Positions 17,861 through 25,085 of a stretch of 45,002 nt of DNA are shown one piece after another. The notes under the pieces were generated by a model that saw only the letters and a list, made by a program, of their open reading frames with translations, was not told the origin of the DNA and did no database searches. Source of the DNA: Comamonas terrae (lineage in GTDB: Bacteria > Pseudomonadota > Gammaproteobacteria > Burkholderiales > Burkholderiaceae_C); NCBI RefSeq assembly GCF_001544075.1, contig NZ_BCNT01000024.1:1-45002 (forward strand). Direction: 5' to 3'. Within the stretch, counting starts at the first letter, position 1. Every line of letters starts with the position of its first letter. A program made the position numbers and the translations under genes.

Positions 17861-18187
17861 GGCCTGGTCTCCTTGCAAGCCGATCGCCGGCCTCGGCCTG
17901 GCGTGCGGCATGGATGCATTCTGTCGCCGTGCACGGGAGGCGCGGCTGCCGGCCCCTGCCGCCGCGGCAGGCCCGAGCGCCAGACTAAGGCCATGCTCCG
18001 GCGGCCGGCGTAGGAGTGCTTCCTGGATTCATGACTTTCTCATGAATCCAGCTGCAACCTCTTTCCCGGCAGTCATCTGAAGCTATGTTTACAGTAGCAT
18101 GAAAACAAAAATCGGCATGCCGCAGTGCAGCATGCCGATTCCGCAACCCAAGGCCTGGCAGGCGGCCAGGCGCTGCCGCGGCAGCGA
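17861..18187. promoter_or_regulatory. Intergenic region upstream of egtD
   Basis: 327 bp with no gene. It contains a perfect 11-bp inverted repeat TGGATTCATGA-N5-TCATGAATCCA (18024-18050), about 164 bp upstream of the egtD start. The ompW terminator follows at 18104-18140. The repeat has no following T run on either strand, so a protein-binding site is more likely than a terminator. Confidence 0.5.
18104..18140 (-). terminator. Intrinsic terminator downstream of ompW
   Basis: Perfect stem AATCGGCATGC/GCATGCCGATT (18110-18120 with 18130-18140, loop of 9 nt), followed on the minus strand by TTTTTGTTTTC. It lies 48 bp after the ompW stop. Confidence 0.88.
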
Positions 18188-18799
18188 TCAGAAGCGGTAG
18201 CCCACACCCACGCCGACCAGCCAGGGATCGACCTTGAAGGGGGTGTTGTCGAAGACGCCGGCGCCGGTCACCTTGGTATCGATGAAGACTTTCTTGACAT
18301 CGAAGTTCAGCGACCAGTTCTTGTCCAGCGCATAGTCGAAGCCCACCTGCAGCGCGCCGCCGAAGCTGTTCTTCTTGACGGTCACGGCGCCGTCCAGGAT
18401 GTCCACGTTCGAAAAGCGCGTGTAGTTGATGCCGGCGCCCACATAGGGCTTGAACGCGCCGAAATTGGTGAAGTGGTACTGGGCCAGCAGCGTGGGCGGC
18501 AGGTGCTTGAGCGAGCCGATCTTGCCGCCGTTCAGGCGCACGTCGTGCTTTTGCGGATAGGTCAGCACCAGCTCGGCCGCGATATTGGGCGTGAAGAAGT
18601 ACGACACGTCGACTTCGGGCATCCATTTGTTGTTGATGCTCACGCCGGCATCGCCCGCGGCGCCGCCGTTGTCGCTGTTCAGGTGCACGGCGCGCATGCG
18701 CACCATCCAGGGGCCGCTGCCGTCGAAGGACTGGGCAAAGGCGGTGCCGGCGGTCAGGGCGCTGGCGGCTGCGGCAATGGCGATCAGGGTCTTTTTCAT
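18188..18799 (-). CDS. ompW: OmpW family outer membrane protein
   Basis: 203 aa. Signal peptide MKKTLIAIAAAASALTAGTA with cleavage after AFA (residue 22). The mature part is an eight-stranded beta barrel with alternating hydrophobic strands (MVRMRAVHL, PEVDVSYFFTPNIAAELVLTY, FKPYVGAGINYTRF, GGALQVGFDYAL, SLNFDVKKVFI). It ends in Phe (GVGVGYRF), as needed for barrel assembly. OmpW proteins pass small hydrophobic molecules. The ATG at 18799 has AGGAAA just upstream. Single-gene unit with its own strong terminator. Confidence 0.9.
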   Translation of the reverse strand: MKKTLIAIAAAASALTAGTAFAQSFDGSGPWMVRMRAVHLNSDNGGAAGDAGVSINNKWMPEVDVSYFFTPNIAAELVLTYPQKHDVRLNGGKIGSLKHLPPTLLAQYHFTNFGAFKPYVGAGINYTRFSNVDILDGAVTVKKNSFGGALQVGFDYALDKNWSLNFDVKKVFIDTKVTGAGVFDNTPFKVDPWLVGVGVGYRF

Positions 18800-18967
18800 T
18801 GGGATTTCCTTGAAGTGATTCCTGGGAGGCGATGCATCCCCTGGCCCTGATTGAAACAAGGCGTTCACTCCAAGGGTTTGTCCCAGGTCAACCCGAAACC
18901 ACCTCGGCCGTCGCGGCCCTGCGGAAACCGCAATGCGTTGCCCTGGCGCCACGCACCGGCCCTCTCT

Positions 18968-19981
18968 TCAATGCGGGGCCGGGGCCGGCCGCAGCCTGTG
19001 CCACAGCTCCACGCCGGCCACGACCGCGCCGCCCACCACGGCGCCGACACCCACGTGCACCAGATGCGGCACCACGGCGGCGGCCACGCCGCCCAGGGGC
19101 TCGATGCTGTCGTGCAGCCAGTGCGTGACGGGCGGCATGCCGTGCACCAGCAGGCTGCCGCCCACGAGGAACATGGCGGCCGTGCCGACGATGGACAGGC
19201 CCTTCATCAGCCAGGGCGTGAAGCCGATCAGCCCGCGCCCCAGGGCCTGCGCGGCGCGGCCCGCGCGCGCCATGAGCCAGCTGCCCACATCGTCCATGCG
19301 CACGATGGCGGCCACCAGCCCGTAGACGAACACGGTGATGGCCAGGGCCACGACGCACAGCACCAGCGCCTGCTCCCAGATGGCTTTTTGCGCCACCGTG
19401 CCGAGGGCGATGGCCATGATCTCGGCCGAGAGGATGAAGTCCGTGCGCACGGCGCCGGCCACCTTGGCCTTCTCGTACGCGACCGGGTCCACGGCCTTGG
19501 CGCGCGCGGCACGCACCGAGGACGGCGCCACGCCGGCCTGCGCGGCCTGCTGCGCGTCGATGCGGGCCTCCTGCACATCGGGTTTCTGATGCTTGTGGAA
19601 CAGCTCCAGGATCTTTTCCACGCCCTCGAAGCACAGAAAGGCGCCGCCCACCATCAGGAGCGGCGTGATCAGCCAGGGCGCAAAGGCGCTGATGAGCAGC
19701 GCCGCGGGAATCAGGATGGCCTTGTTCTTGAGCGAGCCCTTGGCCACGGCCCAGACCACGGGCAGCTCGCGGCTGGCGCGCACGCCGGTGACCTGCTCGG
19801 CATTGAGCGCCAGGTCGTCGCCCAGCACGCCCGCCGTCTTGCCCACGGCCACCTTGGTCATGGTGGCCACATCGTCGGCCGCGGCCGTGCTCTTGGCCGC
19901 CGCGGTCTTGGTCATCAAGGCCACGTCGTCCAGCAGCGCCGCGATATCGTCCAGCAGCATCAAAAGGCCAGCACCCGCCAT
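18968..19981 (-). CDS. DUF808 (YedI-like) inner membrane protein
   Basis: 337 aa. Matches the DUF808 family: the start GLLMLLDDIAALLDDVALMTKTAAAKSTAAADDVA and VAVGKTAGVLGDDLALNAEQVTG are characteristic. Several hydrophobic helices follow (AILIPAALLISAFAPWLITPLLMVGGAFLCFEG, ALVLCVVALAITVFVYGLVAAIV, and two near the C-terminus). The cytosolic segment FHKHQKPDVQEARIDAQ links the first pair to the rest. Function unknown; E. coli YedI is the closest known name. AGGAG lies 5 nt before the ATG. Separated by 231 bp from the VWA gene, with structured DNA between, so it is probably not part of the cassette upstream. Confidence 0.88.
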   Translation of the reverse strand: MAGAGLLMLLDDIAALLDDVALMTKTAAAKSTAAADDVATMTKVAVGKTAGVLGDDLALNAEQVTGVRASRELPVVWAVAKGSLKNKAILIPAALLISAFAPWLITPLLMVGGAFLCFEGVEKILELFHKHQKPDVQEARIDAQQAAQAGVAPSSVRAARAKAVDPVAYEKAKVAGAVRTDFILSAEIMAIALGTVAQKAIWEQALVLCVVALAITVFVYGLVAAIVRMDDVGSWLMARAGRAAQALGRGLIGFTPWLMKGLSIVGTAAMFLVGGSLLVHGMPPVTHWLHDSIEPLGGVAAAVVPHLVHVGVGAVVGGAVVAGVELWHRLRPAPAPH

Positions 19982-20041
19982 TGCATCTCCTTGTTCGGCA
20001 ATGCCCCATCATGCAGCGCGCCATGCGCGCCCGAAGCCAAA

Positions 20042-20058
20042 CCCCGCGGGCTGCGGGG
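20042..20058 (-). repeat. Short GC hairpin after the VWA operon
   Basis: CCCCGC/GCGGGG stem (20042-20047 with 20053-20058, loop of 5). On the minus strand it is followed by GTTTGG, so it could be a weak terminator of the five-gene operon upstream. Confidence 0.35.
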
Positions 20059-20101
20059 CAAATCGCATGGCGGCGGCGCCAGGGCATGCTATGCATCTGC
20101 A

Positions 20102-20174
20102 AGCTGCCAGCGCGCACCGGGCCTGCACTGCAGCCCTTGTCGGCCATGCAATGCAGGCAAGGCGCGTGCCAGCT
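20102..20174. repeat. Long imperfect inverted repeat downstream of the VWA gene
   Basis: Arms of about 30 nt (20102-20132 and 20147-20174) pair with a few mismatches and bulges: AGCTGCCA...GCCTGCACTGCA against TGCAATGCAGGC...TGCCAGCT, loop of about 14 nt. It starts 39 bp after the VWA stop codon on the minus strand. No T run follows, so it would stabilise or structure the 3' end of the cassette mRNA rather than act as a classic terminator. Confidence 0.5.
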
Positions 20175-20212
20175 GCTCGCAATGCAGGAGCGCGCAGCGC
20201 CGCCGGTCGCCG

Positions 20213-21415
20213 CTACTTGCTGGTCCTGAAGCCCTGCGTCGCGGCCCAGGCGGCCACGTCGTCGCGGCGGATCGCCGCGGCCATGAGCTGCGGAAAGGCA
20301 TCGGGCGTGCAGGCGAACGATGGCACGCCCAGCGCCGCGAGCTTGGCGGCCAGTTCCGCGTCGTAGGCGGGCGCGCCCTCGTCGCTGAGCGCCAGCAGCG
20401 TGATGAACTGCACGCCGGCCTCGACCAGCTCGTGGGCGCGGCGCAGCAGGCCCGACTCCACGCCGCCCTCGTAGAGGTCGGAGATCAGCACCAGGATGCT
20501 GTTGCGCGGCTCGCCGATCAGCCCCTGGCAGTAGCCCACGGCGCCGTTGATGTCGGTGCCGCCGCCCAGCTGCACGCCGAACAGCACATCGACGGGATCG
20601 TCGAGCTTGTCGGTCAGGTCCACCACGGCGGTATCGAACACCACGAGCCTGGTGGAGACGGCCGGCAGGCTGGCCATCACCGCACCGAAGATGCTGGAGT
20701 ACACGACCGAGTTGGCCATGGAGCCGCTCTGGTCTATGCACAGGATCACCTCGCGCTGCGGGCGGCGCGCCTTGCGGCCGTAGCCGATCAGCGTCTCGGG
20801 CACGATGGTCCGGTACTCGGGCTGCCAGTGGCGCAGGTTGGCGCGGATGGTGCGGTTCCAGTCGATCTCGGCATGGCGCGGGCGGCGGTTGCGCTGGCTG
20901 CGGTCCAGCGCCCCGGCCACGGCGCTGCGCATGGGGTCCTCAAGCTTTTTCATCAGCTCATCCACCACCTTGCGCACCACCAGCCGCGCCGTGGCCTTGG
21001 TGTTCTGCGGGATCACGGAGCCCAGCGAGATCAGGTCGGCCACCAGGTGCACGTCGGGCTGCACGTTCTCCAGCATCTCGGGCTGCAGCAGCAGCTCGCG
21101 CAGGTTCAGGCGCTCCATGGCGTCGCGCTGCATGACCTGCACAACCTGGCTCGGAAAATACTTGCGGATGTCGCCCAGCCAGCGCGCGACCGAGGGCGAG
21201 GAATTGCCGCGCCCCCCGCGGCGCGAGGCCAGCTTGCTGTCCTCCTCGTACAGCGCGGCCAGCGCCTGGTCCATCTCCTGCAAGCGCCCCGAGACACCGC
21301 CGCAGCTGGCATCGGCGGGCCCGCCCAGCACCATGCGCCAGCGCTGCAGCCGCGTGGTGGGCTGCAGCGCCTGCTCGTCGATGGCATGGGTATCGGCAGC
21401 TGCCGCATCGTTCAT
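20213..21415 (-). CDS. VWA (von Willebrand factor A) domain protein of the MoxR cassette
   Basis: 400 aa. The C-terminal half (about 220-400) is a VWA domain with a complete MIDAS metal site: DQSGS (228-232), T287 in GGGTDIN, and D in LISDLYEG (about 314). The N-terminal half is helical (RLQEMDQALAALYEEDSK, GDIRKYFPSQVVQVMQRDAMERL), as in ViaA/CoxE-like partners of MoxR ATPases. No signal peptide or transmembrane helix, so cytoplasmic. The ATG overlaps the DUF5682 stop by 4 bp (ATGA). It is the last gene of the five-gene set and presumably forms a complex with the AAA+ ATPase encoded two genes upstream. The client is unknown. Confidence 0.88.
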   Translation of the reverse strand: MNDAAAADTHAIDEQALQPTTRLQRWRMVLGGPADASCGGVSGRLQEMDQALAALYEEDSKLASRRGGRGNSSPSVARWLGDIRKYFPSQVVQVMQRDAMERLNLRELLLQPEMLENVQPDVHLVADLISLGSVIPQNTKATARLVVRKVVDELMKKLEDPMRSAVAGALDRSQRNRRPRHAEIDWNRTIRANLRHWQPEYRTIVPETLIGYGRKARRPQREVILCIDQSGSMANSVVYSSIFGAVMASLPAVSTRLVVFDTAVVDLTDKLDDPVDVLFGVQLGGGTDINGAVGYCQGLIGEPRNSILVLISDLYEGGVESGLLRRAHELVEAGVQFITLLALSDEGAPAYDAELAAKLAALGVPSFACTPDAFPQLMAAAIRRDDVAAWAATQGFRTSK

Positions 21416-23958
21416 GGCGTCACCTCGCTGAGTTCTTCGGAAACAGGAGCAGCCGGCGCTTGCTCTGTGAGCGCTGCGGGCAGATCCAGCCCCAACAGCT
21501 CATCGAGCACGGGCAGGGCCAGCACGGCGCGCGCTTCGTCCCATGGCGGAGCCTGCGGCGGCGCACCGCCTGCCGCACCTTGTGCCACGGCCGCTGCAGC
21601 AGGCCCTGCGGCACCGCCCACGGGCGTGCGCCTGGCCTTCTCGCCCAGGCTCTGGCGCTCGTGATTGCTGAAGGCCGAGAAGCTGCGCCGCACCAGCGGC
21701 AGGATCTGCGCGAACTGGGCCTCGCCCAGCTGCGTGAGCCAGGCGTCGACCGCGCCCCAGATGGCCTCGTCGTGCAGCAACACCAGGGCCTGCTGGTTGA
21801 GAAAGCCATCGAGCCAGGCCGCCACATCCATGGGCGCCACGCCCAGCGACAGATTGCGGCCGAACTGGGCCACGGCTTCGCCGCTCTCCAGCAGGTGCTC
21901 GTCCAGCAGCAGGCGGCAGGCCATGCCGCGCAGCAGGGCCGCCGCGGCGTCGCCCATGGCCAGGCTTCTGAGCGCGGCGCGCCAGGCGTTGCGCGACTCC
22001 CCGGCTTGCGCATCGGGTTCGCCGGCGCCGCGCAGGCGCAGCGCGTCATGGGCGGCCAGCACCTGGGTCCGCATGGCGGCAGCGGCTTCTTGGTCCATGG
22101 CCATGCAGGCCACGGGCAGGCCGATGGCGGCGCGCAGCACCAGGGAGTCGATCACCGCGGCCAGCAGTGCCGTATCGGTCTGGCGCACGCTGCCGTAGCG
22201 GTACACACCGGCCAGCGGCGGCAGGGCCTGCAGCAGCTGGGCCACGTCGCCGGTGGTCGCGGCGCGCTCGGCCAGCGTGGCGATCAGGGCCTCGACCAGC
22301 TGCGGCAGATCGGCCAGCAGCGCATCGTCGATCGCCTGGGCCAGCGCGGGTAGCGGCGTCCCGGGCGTCAGGCTGGCGCGCAGCCTGGCCGTGGCGGCCT
22401 GGGCCACGGTGGAGCCGTGCACACTGGCCTCGATGATGCGCACGGCCAGCTCGGGCTGCCACTGCAGCTGCCAGCTTTCGCGGAAGGTGCCGCGGTTGCG
22501 CTGCGCATCGCGCGCCAGCGTGCCCCAGTCGATGCCCAGCAGGCGCAGGCGGTGCAGAAAGCGGCTGCGCGCCAGGTCGGTGTCCTTGCGCAGGTCCAGC
22601 GCCAGCAACCGGGTCGCCGCCTCGGGCTTGAGGCGCAGCGTCTTCTGCTGCTGTTCGATGTCGCGCTGCAGCGGCACCTGGGGCACATCGGCCGGCACGG
22701 TGCCGAGCACGTCGCCCACCGTCAGGCCGTCCTCGATCAGCTGCAGCGGCGCGGTCTCGCCCATGCAGATGACGGTGCTGATGGCTTCGTTGAGCTCCTC
22801 CAGGCCCGGCGAGGGCTGGCCGCGCAAGGCCGCCAGGCTTTCGGCCAGGCGCGTGGCCTCGATGATGTGGGCGCTGGAGCAGTCCAGGTCCTTTTCGCGC
22901 AGCAGGTGTGCCACGCGCGCGAGCCAGCCGGCCGTGCGCACGGTGCTGGCGGGAACCGCGGCCACCGGTGCCTTGCCGGGCGCCGAACATTGCCACAGGT
23001 GCGCATACCAGCCCGGCGAGGTGACGCCCGCGCCATAGCCACTGCTGCTGGCCAGGTTGCGGTAGGTCCAGGGCGCCCAGGTGGCCTGCACCTTGGCCTT
23101 GGGCAGGCCCTTGAGCAAGGCGCTGTCGGCCTTGGCCGTCACGTTCTCCTTGAGCGCCTGCACATGCCAGGCACCGCAGACCACGGCAATGCGCTGGTGG
23201 CCGGTCCTGACCGCTTCGCGCATGCACTGGCGCATCCAGGCCTCGCGCAAGGCTTCGCGCCGCCCGTAGTGCGCACCGCGCCAGTGCTCGCCATGCGCGC
23301 CGCTCTCTTTGGCGATCTCGCTGCGCACGGCGGCCATGGCCTCGGCAATGCTCTCGAACAGCTGCTCGCTGTCGCCCCGTTCTTCCACCAGGCGGTTCCA
23401 CCAGCTTTCGCCATCCTCGAAGCCCGCCGCATGGGCCAGCCAGTCCAGCGGATCGCCGGGCAGATGGCGGGCGGCAATGTTCGCCTCGCCATCGAGCGCC
23501 ATATCGGCGCGGTCCTCGGCAGCGGGCAAGGCCTGCCCGGCAGCGGCCGCTTCGCCGCCTTCCACGGCATCGTACTGGCCGCCGGCTTCGGATTCCGCCT
23601 GCTCCGGCCTCGGCTGCTCGCGCCGCTGCGCCTCGATCGCCATTGCATGGGTCTGCGGCAGGTCGAAAAAACGTACCGGCACCTGGTGGCGACCGGCCCA
23701 GTGCAGGGCCTGCCATTCAGGCGAGAACTCGGCAAACGGATAGAAGGCCGCATGGCTGGGCTCGTCCTGCCGGTAGACCAGCATGGCCACGGGCGGGCAC
23801 AGCTCGGGGCTTTGCAGCAGGGGCAGCAGGGCCTCGCCCTCCGGCGGGCCTTCGACCAGGATGCAGTCGGGCTGCAGGCGCTCCAGCGCCGCCAGCAGGC
23901 TGCGCGCGCAGCCCGGGCCATGGTGGCGTATGCCAAAGAAATGCAATGCGTCGCTCAT
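21412..23958 (-). CDS. DUF5682 family protein, putative TraB/Tiki-like hydrolase
   Basis: 848 aa, recognised as the DUF5682 family that accompanies MoxR/VWA cassettes. The N-terminal 270 residues have a pattern seen in the TraB/Tiki/EreA superfamily of metal-dependent hydrolases. It has GIRH at 9-12 (GxxH), a conserved acidic strand LVEGPPEGE (E36, E40) and a second GxxH, GAWH, at 263-266, preceded by REAWMRQCMREA. The remaining 580 residues are largely helical with many Leu/Ala repeats and no known motif; residues about 120-160 are low-complexity Glu/Ala. The start at 23958 gives MSDALHFFGIRHHGPG. The stop overlaps the VWA start. Hydrolase activity is inference from the motif only. Confidence 0.8.
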   Translation of the reverse strand: MSDALHFFGIRHHGPGCARSLLAALERLQPDCILVEGPPEGEALLPLLQSPELCPPVAMLVYRQDEPSHAAFYPFAEFSPEWQALHWAGRHQVPVRFFDLPQTHAMAIEAQRREQPRPEQAESEAGGQYDAVEGGEAAAAGQALPAAEDRADMALDGEANIAARHLPGDPLDWLAHAAGFEDGESWWNRLVEERGDSEQLFESIAEAMAAVRSEIAKESGAHGEHWRGAHYGRREALREAWMRQCMREAVRTGHQRIAVVCGAWHVQALKENVTAKADSALLKGLPKAKVQATWAPWTYRNLASSSGYGAGVTSPGWYAHLWQCSAPGKAPVAAVPASTVRTAGWLARVAHLLREKDLDCSSAHIIEATRLAESLAALRGQPSPGLEELNEAISTVICMGETAPLQLIEDGLTVGDVLGTVPADVPQVPLQRDIEQQQKTLRLKPEAATRLLALDLRKDTDLARSRFLHRLRLLGIDWGTLARDAQRNRGTFRESWQLQWQPELAVRIIEASVHGSTVAQAATARLRASLTPGTPLPALAQAIDDALLADLPQLVEALIATLAERAATTGDVAQLLQALPPLAGVYRYGSVRQTDTALLAAVIDSLVLRAAIGLPVACMAMDQEAAAAMRTQVLAAHDALRLRGAGEPDAQAGESRNAWRAALRSLAMGDAAAALLRGMACRLLLDEHLLESGEAVAQFGRNLSLGVAPMDVAAWLDGFLNQQALVLLHDEAIWGAVDAWLTQLGEAQFAQILPLVRRSFSAFSNHERQSLGEKARRTPVGGAAGPAAAAVAQGAAGGAPPQAPPWDEARAVLALPVLDELLGLDLPAALTEQAPAAPVSEELSEVTP

Positions 23959-23962
23959 AGGG

Positions 23963-25045
23963 TCAGAGCTGTTCGCGGCAGGCGCGGTACAGATCCTTCC
24001 AGTCGCTGCGCTCCTTGACCACGGTTTCCAGGTATTCCTTCCAGACCACGGCGTCCTGCACCGGGTCCTTGATGACGGCACCCAGCAGGCCCGAGGCCAC
24101 ATCGCCGGCGCGCAGCACGCCGTCGCCAAAGTGCCCGGCCAGCGCCATGCCGCTGTTGATGACCGAGATGGCCTCGGCCGTGGACAGCGTGGCGCTGGGC
24201 GACTTGATGCGCACCGTCTTGCCGTCCTCGGTCTGGCCATTGCGCAGCTCGCGGAAGATCTGCACCACGCGGCGCACTTCCTGCAGCGCGGGCGGCTCGG
24301 CCGGCAGCTGCAGCGCGCGCCCCTGCTCGGTCACGCGCTTGGTGACGATCTGCACCTCCTCGTCCTGCGAGGCCGGCACGGGCAGGACCACGGTATTGAA
24401 GCGGCGCTTCAAGGCGCTGGACAGCTCGTTCACGCCCTTGTCGCGGTTGTTGGCCGTGGCGATGACCGAGAAGCCCGGCACGGCCTGGAATTCCGTGCCC
24501 AGCTCGGGCACGGGCAGCGTCTTTTCGGACAGCACGGTGATCAGCGTGTCCTGCACGTCGGCGGGGATGCGCGTGAGCTCCTCGATGCGCGCGATCTTGC
24601 CCAGCCGCATGGCGTTGACCATCGGGCTGGGGATCAGCGCCTTGCCGGAAGGGCCATGGGCCAGCAGCTGGGCGTAGTTCCAGCCGTAGCGCAGCTGTTC
24701 CTCGCTGGTGCCGGCCGTGCCCTGGATGAGCATGGTGGAGTCGCCGCTGACGGCGGCCGACAGATGCTCGGACACCCAGGACTTGGCCGTGCCGGGCACG
24801 CCGTACAGCAGCAGCGCGCGGTCGGTGGCCAGCGTGGAGACCGCGATTTCCATCAGGCGCGGATTGCCGATGTATTTGGCGCTGACGTCAAAGCCGTTGC
24901 TGAGCTTGCCGCCCATCAGGTACTGCAGCACGGCCCAGGGAGACAGCTTCCAGTTGGGCGGACGCGGACGGTCGTCCACCTTCTGCAGGGCATCGAGTTC
25001 CTCGGCGAATTGCTGTTCGGCGTGCTGGCGTAGTACTTGGCTCAT
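23963..25045 (-). CDS. MoxR-type AAA+ ATPase
   Basis: 360 aa. AAA+ ATPase of the MoxR/RavA type, expected to form a ring that remodels protein complexes with a VWA partner. Walker A is GVPGTAKS (82-89), sensor 1 is IATANNRD (195-202) and the arginine finger is in KRRF (213-216). The Walker B position reads IARIEELTRIP (151-161): Glu replaces the usual Asp before the catalytic Glu. The C-terminal lid includes SPSATLSTAEAISVI. It ends 4 bp before the DUF5682 start codon and begins 40 bp after the DUF5691 stop, inside the same operon. Confidence 0.9.
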   Translation of the reverse strand: MSQVLRQHAEQQFAEELDALQKVDDRPRPPNWKLSPWAVLQYLMGGKLSNGFDVSAKYIGNPRLMEIAVSTLATDRALLLYGVPGTAKSWVSEHLSAAVSGDSTMLIQGTAGTSEEQLRYGWNYAQLLAHGPSGKALIPSPMVNAMRLGKIARIEELTRIPADVQDTLITVLSEKTLPVPELGTEFQAVPGFSVIATANNRDKGVNELSSALKRRFNTVVLPVPASQDEEVQIVTKRVTEQGRALQLPAEPPALQEVRRVVQIFRELRNGQTEDGKTVRIKSPSATLSTAEAISVINSGMALAGHFGDGVLRAGDVASGLLGAVIKDPVQDAVVWKEYLETVVKERSDWKDLYRACREQL

Positions 25046-25085
25046 GGTGTGCTTGGGAGTGGAATTCGGAAAACGGAAAAAGGGA

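Noticed and set aside
18851..21664. Very long plus-strand open frame (937 aa) rich in His, Gly and Arg
   Set aside because: It is the antisense shadow of the DUF808 and VWA genes. Its composition (His/Arg/Ala repeats) is typical of the reverse strand of high-GC genes, and no domain is visible.
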